This document shows, piece after piece, positions 45,261-56,714 of a DNA stretch of 64,000 bases. Within the stretch, counting starts at the first letter, position 1; each line of letters opens with the position of its first letter. The DNA comes from Hyparrhenia diplandra (Eukaryota; Streptophyta; Magnoliopsida; Poales; Poaceae): NCBI GenBank assembly GCA_015847255.1, contig JADLZK010004674.1, forward strand, positions 124,001-188,000. The letters are read 5' to 3'. The notes below the pieces were generated by a model that did not search any database, had not been told where the DNA came from, and saw nothing but the letters and a program-made list of their open reading frames with translations. The translations under genes were made by a program, and so were the position numbers.

Positions 45261-46260
45261 GGTAATTGATGACAACCAAAACTCACAAAGATTTGAAATA
45301 AAATTCAATTGAACTTGAATTGCTTGCCCATGGAGTTTTGATCATGAATCAAGAGATGGACAATCATTTCAAGGTTCGGTTTTGGTAGTAGTAGCTCCCC
45401 CTACATATGTGCTTCCATGTGTTTGGATCAAGTTGGCACATATGTATGGATAGAAAAAACTTGGGGAGAGATACTAATACCAAAAAGAGATGCTAAGGTT
45501 CTAGAAATTGGACCTTTGAAGCGTGAAACCATCGGAGTCCTTAGCATCATGTAACTAGACATTCATCAAAAAACTCAACATACCCCATGAGATCAACATT
45601 ATAGGCTAAAATGTGAGCTTTGTCTAGATACATCCTATGCATGCTAGTTGGTCAAACACCAATCAATTTTTCAAAAACTAGCATACACCAAGCAATCATG
45701 TATATTGAATTTAGATTGCCAATGCAACATCACATTATGATCATGCACAAACAAATGCACAAATAGTCTATGAGCTTGCTCCCCTATTTGTGTGATCCTT
45801 TCCAACATCTTTGTGACTTATTTCTCCCCCTTTGTCAACAATCACCAAAAAGGTGTAAACGAGAGAAATCAAGTGAATCAAAGTATCACATGTGGTCTCA
45901 TCTAGATCACTTGCCTTTCCATGTATTCAAGTTTGAACCAAGGACAAGCTTTTTCACACCTCATATGCATAAGGGTTATCTTGCACCATGTTAGAATACA
46001 CATCAATAGCGCATTTTCTAGAGTTGACACTAGGATTGCAAGCACATAAACATGTCATATGCCACCACTAGATCATAAAGTCATTCAAAGCTATAGTGGT
46101 GCCACACATACATTGAAAACATTTTATTTTCCATGAATGAGCCTAGTATGCATGATGGCTAGATGCACTAACAAGTCCTTAGCTATATATGAATGTCATG
46201 ACAACCAACTTTTACCTTGGGGTTTGTCGAAGGAGAGGCATGTCATATAAGTGGGGTGTA
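45261..46260 (-). other. 3' noncoding region of element C
   Basis: About 1 kb between the pol stop and the polypurine tract with no sizeable minus-strand frame. Part of it is shared with element D at 25425-25656. Confidence 0.7.
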
Positions 46261-46658
46261 TCAACTCAAGTTGGAGAAGTCAATAATGTTCAATTCTCCC
46301 TTTAGCATGCAAAACCTCTTCTCATCAAGTGGCTTGGTGAATATATCGGCTAGTTGATCTTCGGTGCCAATGCCCAAGATACAAATGTCACCCTTTTGTT
46401 GATGATCTCTTATGAAGTGGTGCCTTATATCAATGTGCTTTTGTCCTTGGATGTTGAACCGGATTTTGGGTCATCTTCCTTGCACTTTCATTGTCACAAT
46501 ACAATGGGACTTTGTCAAATTGGAAACCAAAATCCTTCAATGTTGACCTCATCCATAGTAATTGAGTGCAACAACTTCCCGTACTAATGTATTCGGCTTC
46601 GGTTGTTGAGAGAGCAACACTATTTTGCTTCTTTGAAGACCATGATACTAGTGACCTT
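46261..46658 (-). pseudogene. Copia RNase H, C-terminal part (element C)
   Basis: Minus strand: from the B insertion the sequence continues through the SSKK...LSTTEAEYIS stretch to QLADIFTKPLDEKRFC and ELNIIDFSNLS with TGA at 46263-46261. It is the missing end of the RNase H domain whose first half lies at 55442 onward. RNase H removes the RNA strand during reverse transcription. Small frame changes are present. Confidence 0.8.
46654..46658. repeat. Target-site duplication of element B, left
   Basis: ACCTT, repeated at 55442-55446. It dates B as younger than C. Confidence 0.92.
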
Positions 46659-48362
46659 TGTTGACGGTAACCAGCGACATATTTTTTCCCGTCAACTTAC
46701 TACCATAAAGGGAGTAAAATTAAACCTTTTTATACTCATATACATTTATCACTAATAAATTCCACTTGTAGTGTCTTGTATTTTATTTTGCAGACTTATA
46801 ATAAAAAAGCAAGTGGAAAATCGACCAAAGTACGCCTTCGGGATAGCGCATTATTACAAAAATCCAAGCCCAAGAGCAAATCGACCCAAAACATCAAATG
46901 CGGGCGAAAGCACAGCCCGCCCACAACTTTTCAGGCTTAAAGACGACACCCCACCGGACCGGGCGGGCCAGGCCGAGCCTGGGGGTGCGCGCACCCACGG
47001 TGCGGCCGCACCCTCCCGAGGCGGTTTTCGCCCCAGCCTCGGGAGGCGGTTCGTGCACTTTCAAAGCGGGGTTTCCCGCCTGCGCGTTGGTCGGTTTAAT
47101 ACGTGAAGGAAGGTTTTCAGGTCGGTTTTGGTGTATTTTAGCATTTAGGCCCCTCCTCCAAGTGTATAAGTAGGCCCCCTCTCTCCCCTCTCACACACAC
47201 ACCACTTGGAGTCCAAAGAAACCAGCAATTTCTCTCTCTCTACCTCTCTCTCTTCTTCTACTTCTTCCTTCTTCTTCTTTCTTCTTCTTTATTCTTTCTT
47301 AGTTAACACTTGGAGTAGAAGAGCTACAAGGAGGGCTTGTCTCCTAGAAGAAAGTGCTTTGGTAATACATCTACTCTATGGAGCATTCTTCTATTTGCAA
47401 GTCTTATATCTATGTTCTTGGCCTAACTTATGAACTAGAGTATAGTTTTGTTCATGTTCTTGTGTTGGTATATGAACTAGCATATAGTTTACATATCATA
47501 ATCTTGACATGTTCATTACAGGTTCATCATCGATCATCATATGCCTAACTTGATTAGAGGTGGGATAACGGTTCGTTGTTCCTTCGGGTTTGCTCTTGTT
47601 CTAGTCCGTCCATTTGACGAGTGGGGATCTGGGGGGGACAAGAGTAGTGCTTCTAATATGCGGGCATGGTGCCCGGGTATTACGACACCTCGCGAATATG
47701 AGTGCATGCCACTCTGGTTCGGGGGTAGGCGGCTTGGTCGTGACAAGCCTTGACCGTCCCTTGAAATCCCCCACGTTCGCGTGTTGTAGGAGTTAAGTAA
47801 ATGCTTCTATTGGGCGTATGGCACCCGGGAGTCTCCCCTCGTTATCCTAGACCTAACCATGATTAAATCAGTTTGCATATGATCCTAACTATTCATTTGT
47901 ATGGCCATGACTAGATACATTAGAACTACTCCATTAGGTTATTCATTTATTCGTTTATTCTTTATCTATTTTCTTTTATCCTTTTTTCTTCTGTGGATTC
48001 TTAAGTGTGTGTCACACTATCCATGAACTGTTATTGCTTACCCCTCGTTATGAACATTTTGGTCTAAGCAAACACATGTTTCTCTATTCAGATGCCATGC
48101 TAATTTATTAATCACATGCCTTCCTTTGGGAAAATATAAATAACGATACCTCGAATACTTCCCCGGGTGAAATGCTACAATGATAGATCCGTGCGCTTTT
48201 GCGGATGAATATCTAAGATGGCAAGATCTATCCTGTTGACAGTCCCATTTCGGATCACCGACATGGTGGTTTACTTGGGAATGTCGGGCGGCGCATTTCG
48301 ACGCTCTTATTGGGGATGGGTTGTATACCATTTTCCTTTGATTGCGTTAAGAAATGCCAACA
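46659..48362 (+). repeat. 5' LTR of element B
   Basis: TGTTGACGGTAACCAGCGAC to AGAAATGCCAACA. TATAAG at 47165-47170 followed by a CT-rich leader (47180-47295). U3 holds GGTGCGGCCGCACCC near 46998 and two GAGGCGGTT words (complements of the motif in A). Confidence 0.9.
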
Positions 48363-48369
48363 AGCATTT

Positions 48370-48390
48370 TCTCGGCGCCGTTTGGGGAAG
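48370..48390 (+). promoter_or_regulatory. tRNA-Asp-type primer binding site of element B
   Basis: TCGGCGCCGTTTGGGGAAGG, eight bases after the LTR. It matches the first ten bases of the tRNA-Asp complement and then diverges (loss of GCC), so priming efficiency may be reduced. Confidence 0.7.
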
Positions 48391-48511
48391 GCATTGTGAA
48401 AAAAAATAATAAATAGCTGGCTATGAATATGAACTGTGCGTGGATACCATTTGCTCATACAAGGCTAATCTTTTATGTTTTCTCCTATTGTGGATGAAAA
48501 CGGGATAGTGT

Positions 48512-49720
48512 ATGTCGGGTTTCCTCCTGCCGGAAAACTTCATCTCCGATCCGGAGGCACTCCTAAGGAAGAACCGGTCTCGTGCCGCTTCTTTTTCAGC
48601 CGGAACACCAACAGTCGAGACCGACATCCCCGCACCAACCGCAACTCAAGCCATGGCCCGCCGGTCGCCGCGCGATTTTCTCAACTCCCGCTGCCACCAA
48701 CGTGCCCATCGGGCCGATGGTGAACGGGCGACAAAACTTCGAAGCCAGACGGGCCGATCACCATGGTGCGGGCCGTCCATTTCGTGGACCGCCGAGCGAG
48801 GACGCAAATGCTCATCTCCAGCACTTCCTTGAGCCGGCGGCGACAATAGTCATCAAAGATGTCGCAGCGCACGCCATGGGGGCTCGTCGCTTTCCCTTCT
48901 CCCTTGTGGGGAAGGCGAAATAATGGTTCTACAAGGACAAGGAAGTCGCCAGTCGTGGGCCAAGTGCTCGGCGTTCCTCGCCAAATTCTTCCCCATGGGC
49001 AAAACCAATGCCCCGAGGGGGAGGATTGCCAATTTCAGCGGAGACATCAATGGAACCCATCCCGAGGCGTGGGAGAGGCCGCAAGAATACATTCCGCATG
49101 CCCACACCATGGGATGGAGAACCGGCCGGTGCTCCGTAACTTCTACAATGGTCTCACGGCCATATCAAAGGGGCACCTCGACGCCCGCCGCCTGGTGGCG
49201 CATTTTTTATCGCCACCATCGATCGCAACGGCGTACGATTGATAAAATGGTGGCAAATCGTAGCCGGGCGAAGACAGAGCCCTGGGCCAAAACACAAAAG
49301 GCATGCATACCGTGAAGGGGAGGCGGATATGCTTGCCGCAAAAATGGACCTCTTCGCTGAAGAGGCCGGAGGAGCGCAGCCACAGATGCTACTACCCGCC
49401 CGGCGCCCAGGTACGCTACGACGCTCACATGACCTCGTGAGACGTGTGGTGAGGTTGGCCACTCGGCGGGGATAAGCGCCTCGAGACCCGTGAAGAAGCG
49501 CCTTCATCAACAAGAACGGGTATCGCCAACCGCGGCAGGTCGAACAACCGATCCAGGCCACCATTCCAAGGCAACGGGGATACAACTCCAACTACAACCC
49601 CGTCACTGGCCATCAAGGACCACGCACCGGGCCAGCGAAAATTAACGAAAAATCTCACCAAAAAGATGAGCCACCAAGACAAGATCTTGGAAGGTGTGAA
49701 TAACAAGCTTGAAGGGTTGA
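48512..49720 (+). pseudogene. gag (Retrotrans_gag) of element B, frame-broken
   Basis: ATG at 48512 starts MSGFLLPENFISDPEALLRK. After frame changes come VPIGPMVNGRQNFE, SEDANAHLQHFLE, RRFPFSLVGKAK (stop TAA at 48920 where related copies continue with QWFYKDKE), then GRIANFSGDINGTHPEAWER, YRHHRS and a degraded zinc-knuckle region near 49430. The order and motifs equal those of gag in element A, so both belong to one gag family. Gag forms the particle and packages RNA; this copy cannot be translated whole. Confidence 0.78.
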
Positions 49721-50456
49721 CGTCGGGCCGTGAAGAACCAACTCGGCTTTAACAAGATGATAGAGACACACGCTAGCCCAGATTGCAGCCCAAGTGCCGG
49801 GCCAACGACTCGGGAAGGATCCTGTGGCAACCCGAGGTCCCCATGAGTCGATTAACATGATATCTCGAGGCTCGGACCAACCCAGAGCTGAAGAAGATCC
49901 CCTCGTGGACTCGCCATTCATTGCCAAGAAGGGAGATCCCGGACGCCCAATCATCACCGTGCCATTGGCCCCCACAATTTTGCTAATGCATTTTGTGACA
50001 CGGGGGGCCAAAGATCAATGTGATGTCCAAGATCACCTTCAACAAAATCCATGGAGGGACACTTACTCCCCGCCAACTTCGTCCTCCAAATGGCGGATCA
50101 TCAATCAACAAGGCGGCGGAGGGAATCTTTGGAAGACATGTTGATCAAAATCCAAGATGAATACATCCTGTAGACTTTGTGGTCCCGGATATGGGCCCCA
50201 AAGGAAGATGTGTCTCTCCTCCCGGGGAGACCATTTCTTTATATCGCCAAGGCCGACATCGCCTAGGGAAGGGTTTCATCGTCTTCCATATCAAAGACAA
50301 GGCGGTAAAATGCCCATTCATTGGGTACAGCAACAACACACCCGGCAATCATCATCATCAAGACCGGTGTGGAATGTTGAAGGATGCTCTCGAGACCCCG
50401 GGGAAAGGTGTACCTCCCGCCAAGAAGCGAGGGGAAAGTCGACACGGCCGACTATA
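49721..50456 (+). pseudogene. Aspartic protease region of element B, frame-broken
   Basis: The stretch GDPGRPIITVPLAPTILL leads to FCDTGAK in the adjacent frame (about 49990-50015), the catalytic D-T-G of retroviral-type proteases, then a TPANFVLQMADHS-like flap region and VDFVVPDMGPKGR, and ends with KDKAVKCPFIGYSNN and a short basic tail to about 50456. Catalytic triplet and flanks differ strongly from element A (DPGAGVSVMP), so the two elements carry proteases of different descent despite sharing gag. A frameshift lies in the active-site segment. Confidence 0.7.
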
Positions 50457-50466
50457 AATAACCTGC

Positions 50467-50596
50467 AAAAGAAAAAAAAAAAAAAATGGGGTATATCAAA
50501 AAAAAAAAAATGGGGTATATCCAAAAAGAAAAAAAAAAATGGGGTATATCAGAAAAAAAAAAAAAAAAAAATGGGGTATATCAAAAAAAAAAAAAT
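50467..50596 (+). repeat. Poly-A-punctuated minisatellite
   Basis: Four copies of TGGGGTATATC at about 50487, 50511, 50540 and 50572, separated by A runs of different length (units of 24, 29 and 32 bp). It lies directly after the protease end. Confidence 0.9.
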
Positions 50597-50815
50597 CTAT
50601 ATATATATTTATGTGTTTCATAAAAATATTTTTATTAACAAAATATTTTGGAAAACTAAAATAAAAATTTTCATAAATAAGATAAATTCTTTTATGAAAA
50701 ATAAAGAAAAATATTTTACACATAAAAAGTATATACAAAAATGTTTTTTAAAATAATTTTTCTATTTAAAAATAAATTTATATTTGAAAATTTTTGGAGA
50801 AATTCAAAAGGAGAG
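50597..50815 (+). other. AT-rich spacer in element B
   Basis: Very A-rich on the plus strand with TTTTTATTAACAAAATATTTT-like text. No motif recognised. It separates the protease module from the internal promoter-like block. Confidence 0.6.
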
Positions 50816-50924
50816 AAAAACGGCCGAACCAAAGATGAGCACACAATCGGCTATGAACTTTTTCGTGACCGTTGGACACAACCGCCAAAAGGCAAAGCGG
50901 CCCCGGCAGGAGGCGCTGCAAGAC

Positions 50925-51180
50925 CCTAGGTCTTGCGCGCACCTGTGCCGGGCCGTTGGGGGCCGTTCTCTCGCCAACGGCTCCTAGCCGTTGTGTAAGG
51001 CAGCCCTCGGCCGTGCGCCCATTATAAATAGCCCGAGCACCGGTGTGAGAGCTCCCACCCCTCATTTTCACTCTCTCTCACTCTCACACTCTCTCCCACT
51101 TGTTCTACACTCCATTTTCTCCACCAAAAATATTGTGCCGAGCAAGATTGCGGGTGTGAAAGTTCATACTTTCAACTAAC
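50925..51180 (+). promoter_or_regulatory. Internal promoter-like block of element B
   Basis: ATTATAAATAG at about 51021-51031 is a strong plant TATA box. 20-90 bases upstream are CCGTTG/CAACGG words in both orientations (50953-50996), which resemble MYB-type binding cores. Downstream is a CT-rich leader (51060-51120) like that of plant 5' UTRs and of the LTR itself, then ATG at 51224. The layout is that of a separate RNA polymerase II promoter inside the element. Activity is not shown by sequence alone. Confidence 0.55.
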
Positions 51181-51223
51181 CCTTGCACACCCGAGGTCTC
51201 GCTCAATCGTTTTTGCAAGAGTC

Positions 51224-52803
51224 ATGAAGAAAGCCGGGAGAATCTTTTGGGTTGAGGCGGTCGTCAAGACAGAGCTCACGACATACAAGCACAAGCTCCG
51301 CCTCAACTTCGACAACCTCGAAGACTCTCCCATGCAAGAAGATGCTGCACCTGCCGGGGAGGAAGAAGCTCAGGCTCCCCGACAATCGACGGCCGACGCG
51401 CCGTACCTCGACCTTCGGGAAGGACGGGAGATGCAAGCATATCTCCTACTTCAAGGATCGTGTGTTCCAACACACGCCGGAATCGACCGACCTCCTCGAA
51501 CAAACAAGTATGGATGATGAACTCCCTATCCTTTGGAGAGCGGCCGGGTGGCAGGACATTCCCCTCTCGAGGAGGAAGGTTCTCGCCTCCTAACAATTCG
51601 ATTTTTATGCACACTAGTAGAGGATCAGCTAGAATTTTTTTCCGCCTCTTTGGTACACTTTATCACGTTACATGGGTGGACCTAGCTCGTTCTTGGGGTT
51701 TTCATTGTAGATGTGCAATAAATATAGATCTTTGCTCTCCCCGGCTTTGTCGAAAAACCACTTTTGGGAGGAGATATCCGGTGCACATGAGGCCGGTGAT
51801 TTCAAACCTCGCCACTCCACGATCCAAGCACCCATCACTTAGATTTATCCACCTTTGGATCTCGTTGACTTTGTTTCCTAGACACGGGGGTTAGATGGGT
51901 AAATGAGGTTGAATTAAAATTACTCTATATTTGTTGTCCACAAGGTTAAGGTAGCTCCAGTGGTAGAGATGTGCGGGAACATTTTACATATTATCACAAA
52001 AGTTGTTGTTCCTGTCACTGTACATCTCTCATCACACGCCTAAACGTACGATTGGGGCTTTGGAAAATCAAATGATAGAGTACATTTCCACACCCAAAGA
52101 TTATTGATTTGTTGCGCAGCTAGTGCGGGGGCACTTAATTAAGGTTTTACCATCCCGTGAGCTTGGTCATCTTTTTTCTGGCTATGCAACTATAGTTGGT
52201 TACCTAACCCGGACTTACAGGTTGTATAAAAGCCGAACACTAACATTTGAGCTCGAGGCTGGCGATAGCTTGCGCAGAAAGATACCCCCATCGGTTCTTC
52301 ACGCAGTATTAGGAGACCGGAGGTCGGATCCTCCTCCCACGAGCCCTACTTCACGCCACAAAGACGCCCTGCCTACACCGGTGTTCCGAGCAAAGCATGG
52401 CCTCACCCTATGGGGGACCCCGGTATACCCGGGTATGATCCTAGGTGGGAGCCGCCCGCCTCACCGGCACCATCAGTGGCTTTGAAGGAGAATCTGGCAG
52501 CATGGAGGGCTAACAGATATGACTTGGATGGCGGCTCCGACGATATGCCCCCACCAATCCAAAGATGTGCGGCCACCACAAGGGGTGGAGGCTATCGGGA
52601 TCCAATTTAAAGCACCTCGGACGATCCCCAAGACTAGGAACATTGAGCATACGCTCAATTCCCATGTGCAAAATACCGCACGATGGCGTGAGCGAGGAGC
52701 GGCAGAGTCGCCAGAGATGGACCCAATTGGAGTCCAACATGGCTACCCACCATGCACGCGAGGAAGCATTTTGGAGGTACCAAGGCTTCGATCCCGACCA
52801 GTA
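51224..52803 (+). pseudogene. Accessory ORF of element B, ATHILA ORF-1-like
   Basis: From ATG at 51224: MKKAGRIFWVEAVVKTELTT, then APYLDLREGREMQAY; after a frame change FKDRVFQHTPESTDLLEQ and DDELPILWRAAGWQDIP; then FRLFGTLYHVTWVDLARSWG, RFIHLWISLTLFPR, and at the end ENLAAWRANRYDLDGGSDD and FWRYQGFDPDQ with stop TAG at 52801-52803. The pattern of a Trp-rich opening, an E/DDEL...GW segment, an FRL...TW...GF segment and a FIHLWIS core resembles the ATHILA ORF-1 family of plant Gypsy elements, whose function is unknown. Full length would be about 525 codons. At least four frame changes and several stops break it. It has no equivalent in element A. Confidence 0.6.
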
Positions 52804-52815
52804 GGCTTCAGATAG

Positions 52816-53742
52816 CTTGGGGAGGACCCCCACGGGTATCATTGCATTGCATATTTAATTCCATCAAATTTTATTTTATTTTAGCATGTTTACATTTCAG
52901 CAACATTGCATCTAAAAAAAAATCCAAAAATAGAATAAGTAGCTCTTTCTTTGTGCCTTAATGCTTTATATATATGACTATAAAAATGTTTAGTCTTAGT
53001 CTCTTGTTGAAATGATGAATAGTTGCTCGTCTTATGCTTTGCCTCGTGCCTAGTTTATAATTCGAAGTTCTCTAAAGTTTGGGTTTAGTGGCTAATTCTA
53101 AAACTTATCTGAAAAACTTGATTCATGTGGGTTGCATATGCTCTATCTAGTCTAGGTTGTTGCCAAGTATGATATGGTACAAATGGATTTGCTATGACTT
53201 TGTCCAAAAAGAGAAACTTGACATCAGGGGAATCTATGCTTTAAAAAGAGAAATGTTTTTAGGCTATGCTAAAAAAAAAAAAATGAGATGAAAAATGGAC
53301 AAGTGTCCGAGGGGCGAGTAGAGCCCACATCTCTAAAAAAAAGGGGAAAAAAGAAAAGAGAGGAAATAAAAGACAAAAGTCTAGGCGAAGCGAGCCCACC
53401 TCTCCAAAAAAATTTATATAGCAATAAAGCCCATGCTTTCTCGAAAAAGAAATAAATATTATCGAAATAAAATCCGGATAAAAAGTTGATCGAAAGGATG
53501 AATGATAAGCACCTCTGTTATAACCGTTCTATCGGCAACCGCCCAAGGCTTTGAGAAAAGCCTGAAAAGCCCCGCCACGATGAAAGGTAATAAAGGGTGG
53601 GAAAAAGATGTGCCATTTTATTCAAACTATAGTAGAAAATCTTATTATAACCCCGGCACTTGTAAAACGTAATCGGCATAGTAGCAACTCGATCAACAAC
53701 CAAGTATCGTATCTCTTTTGCTCGAGGACGCCGCAAAAGGGT
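52816..53742 (+). other. 3' noncoding segment of element B
   Basis: Starts with AGCTTGGGGAGGACCCCCAC and is collinear with the reverse complement of 4520-5510 in element A. AT-rich, poly-A runs near 53270 and 53335. Its conservation between A and B with no reading frame suggests a cis-acting role. Confidence 0.7.
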
Positions 53743-53757
53743 AAGCTTTGGGGAGTT
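53743..53757 (+). promoter_or_regulatory. Polypurine tract of element B
   Basis: AAGCTTTGGGGAGTT directly before the 3' LTR, with one extra T compared with element A. Confidence 0.75.
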
Positions 53758-55441
53758 TGTTGACGGTAACCAACGACATATTTTTCCCGTCAACTTACTA
53801 CCATAAAGGGAGTAAAATTAAACCTTTTTATACTCATATACATTTATCACTAATAAATTCCACTTGTAGTGTCTTGTATTTTATTTTGCAGACTTATAAT
53901 AAAAGCAAGTGGAAAATCGACCAAAAAGTACGCCTTTAGGGATAGCGCATTATTACAAAATCCAAGCCCAAGAGCAAATCGACCCAAAACATCAAATCTG
54001 GGCGAGCACAGCCCCGCCCACAACACCGAGGCGAAAGACGACACCCCACCGAGACCCGGGCGGGCCGAGCCCTGGGGTGCGCGCGCAAGACACTCGGGTG
54101 CCGCCGCACCCTCCCCGAGGCGGTTTCGGCCCGACCTCGGGAGGCGGTTCGTGCACTTTCCAACGGGGTTTCCCGCCTGCGTTGGTCGGTTTGCGCACGA
54201 GAAGGAAGGTTTTTCAGTCGGTTTTGGTGTATTTTAGCATTTAGGCCCCTCCTCCAAGTGTATAAGTAGGCCCCCTCTCTCCCTCTCTCAACACACACCA
54301 CTTGGAGTCCAGCAAACCAGCAATTTCTCTCTCTCTACCTCTCTCTCTTCTTCTACTTCTTCCTTCTTCTTCTTTCTTCTTCTTTATTCTTTCTTAGTTA
54401 ACACTTGGAGTAGAAGAGCTACAAGGAGGGCTTGTCTCCTAGAAGAAAGTGCTTTGGTAATACATCTACTCTATGGAGCATTCTTCTATTTGCAAGTCTT
54501 ATATCTATGTTCTTGGCCTAACTTATGAACTAGAGTATAGTTTTGTTCATGTTCTTGTGTTGGTATATGAACTAGCATATAGTTTACATATCATAATCTT
54601 GACATGTTCATTACAGTTCATCATCGATCATCATATGCCTAACTTGATTAGAGGTGGGATAACGGTTCGTTGTTCCTTCGGGTTTGCTCTTGTTCTAGTC
54701 CGTCCATTCGACGAGTGGGGATCCTGGGGGGACAAGAGTAGTGCTCTAATATGCGGGCATGGTGCCGGGTATTACGACACCTGCGAATATGAGTGCATGC
54801 CACGGTTCAGGGGGTAGGCGGTTTGGTCGTGACAAGCCTTGACCGGCCCCTTGAAATCCCCCACGTTCGCCTGTCTTTGTAGGAGTTCAGTAAATGCTTC
54901 TATTGGGCCGTATGGCACCCAGAGAGTCTCCTGTTATCCTAGACCTAACCACGATTAAATCGGTTTGCATATGATCCTAACTATTCATTTGTATGGCCAT
55001 GACTAGATACATTAGAACTACTCCATTAGGTTATTCATTTATTCGTTTATTCTTTATCTATTTTCTTTTATCCTTTTCTTTGGTGGATTCTTAAGTGTGT
55101 GTCACACTATCCATGAACCGTTATTGCTTACCCTCGTTATGAACATTTTGGTCTAAGCAAACACATGTTCCTCTATTCAGATGCCATGCTAATTTATTAA
55201 TCACATGCCTTCCTTTGGGAAAATATAAATAACGATACCTCGAATACTTCCGGGTGAAATGCTACAATGATAGATCCGTGCGCTTGCGGATGAATATCTA
55301 AGATGGCAAGATCTATCCGTTGGTCCCATTTCGGATCACCGACATGGTGGTTTACTTGGGAATGTCGTGGCGCATTTCGACGCTCTTATTGGGGATGGGT
55401 TTTATACCTGTTTCCTTTGATTGCATTAAGAAATGCCAACA
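53758..55441 (+). repeat. 3' LTR of element B
   Basis: Same borders as the 5' LTR. TATAAG near 54261. The U3 palindrome is changed to GTGCCGCCGCACCC near 54098. Differences from the 5' LTR are mostly 1-3 base indels in GC-rich tracts. Confidence 0.9.
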
Positions 55442-55446
55442 ACCTT
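55442..55446. repeat. Target-site duplication of element B, right
   Basis: ACCTT, matching 46654-46658, directly followed by RNase H sequence of element C. Confidence 0.92.
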
Positions 55447-56714
55447 CCAAGGAATTGACATGTGCCACTTGTGCTCATTCTATTGATCTTGCACCCTCCA
55501 TAGTCGGAATCCGAATATCCAATCAAATCAAACTTGGATCCCTTTGGATACCATAGTCCAACATCTTGTGTGCCCTTCAAGTACCTCACAATTCTCTTTG
55601 TTGCTTTGAGGTGACTTTCTCTTGGATCGGATTGATATCTAGCACACATGCCCACACTAAATGCAATGTCCGGTCTTGATGCGGTTGCATAGAGCAAACT
55701 ACCAATCATAGACCTATACTTCTTTTGTTCAACCATCTTGCCACTAGGGTCGGGATCTAAGCTTCCATTTGTTCCCATTGGTGTGGACATTGACTTGGCA
55801 TCTTGTAGATCAAACTTCTTGATCATGTCTTTTATGTACTTGCCTTGACTAATGAATGTGACATTCTTCAATTGCTTGATTTGAAGTCCAAGAAAGAATG
55901 TGAGCTCTCCAAGCATTGACATTTCAAACTCATTGGCCATCATCTTAGCAAACTCTTCACAAAACTCTTGGTTGGTTGACTCAAAGATAATGTCATCAAC
56001 ATATATTTGCAATACAAACAAGTCCTTGCCAATCTTCTTGGTGAAGAGAGTGGTGTCCACCTTGCCCATCTTGAACCCTTTTAGAGAGGAGAAAAATCTC
56101 AACCTCTCATACCATGCTCTTGGTGCTTGCTTCAAACCATACAATGCTTTCTTCAATTTGTAGACATGGTTGGGATACTTTTCATCTTCAAAGCCCGGGG
56201 GTTGTTCCACATATACCAACTCATTGATGAAGCCATTCAAGAATGCACTTTTCACATCCATTTGATAGAGCTTGATGTCATGAGCACATGCATAAGCAAG
56301 CAAGATTCTAATTGCTTCAAGTCTAGCAACCGTGCATAGGGGTCTCTCCAAAGTCAAGACCCTCTACTTGTGTGTACCCTTGACCTACTAGTCTTGCCTT
56401 GTTTCTCACAACAATTCCATCTTGATCTTGCTTGTTCTTGAAGACCCACTTGGTTCCATCACATTATAGTCCTTTGGCCTTTCCACCAATTCCCATACAT
56501 CATTCCTTTTGAAGTTGTTCAACTCTTCATGCATGGCATTGATCCAATCTTCCTTCTTGAGTGCATTTTCAATGTTCTCCGGTTCTTCTTGTGCTACAAA
56601 GGCATGGTGAGCACAAAAAGATGCTAATCTTCTTCTAGTAACCACTCCACTATTGATGTCACCGACAATTTGATCAATTGGGTGATCCCTTGCTATGTTG
56701 GATGGTTGCATCAC
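55447..56714 (-). pseudogene. Copia reverse transcriptase and RNase H start (element C)
   Basis: Minus strand. From 56714: ARDHPIDQIVGDINSG and EELNNFKRNDVWELVERP lead into the RT domain, then after a frameshift near 56460-56340 ARLEAIRILLAYACAHD, YQMDVKSAFLNG, ALYGLKQAPRAWYERL and the catalytic YVDDIIF, continuing to SGYSDSDYGGC-type text and GTCQFLGR at the B insertion. RT copies the element RNA into DNA. Two frameshifts upstream of the catalytic core and the B insertion inactivate it. Confidence 0.88.

Larger units (their letters stand above)
46659..55441 (+). mobile_element. Complete non-autonomous Ty3/Gypsy element B with accessory ORF
   Basis: LTRs of 1704 and 1684 bp and 5395 bp internal, inside the RNase H region of element C in opposite orientation. 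Order: 5' LTR, tRNA-Asp-type primer site, gag, protease, T-G-rich/poly-A minisatellite, AT-rich spacer, internal promoter-like block, ATHILA ORF-1-like frame, noncoding segment shared with A, polypurine tract, 3' LTR. No RT, RNase H or integrase motif was found on either strand of the internal region. It must use enzymes supplied in trans. Confidence 0.9.

Noticed and set aside
50496..50738. Phe-rich membrane protein on the minus strand
   Set aside because: It is the complement of the poly-A-punctuated repeat and the AT-rich spacer of element B.
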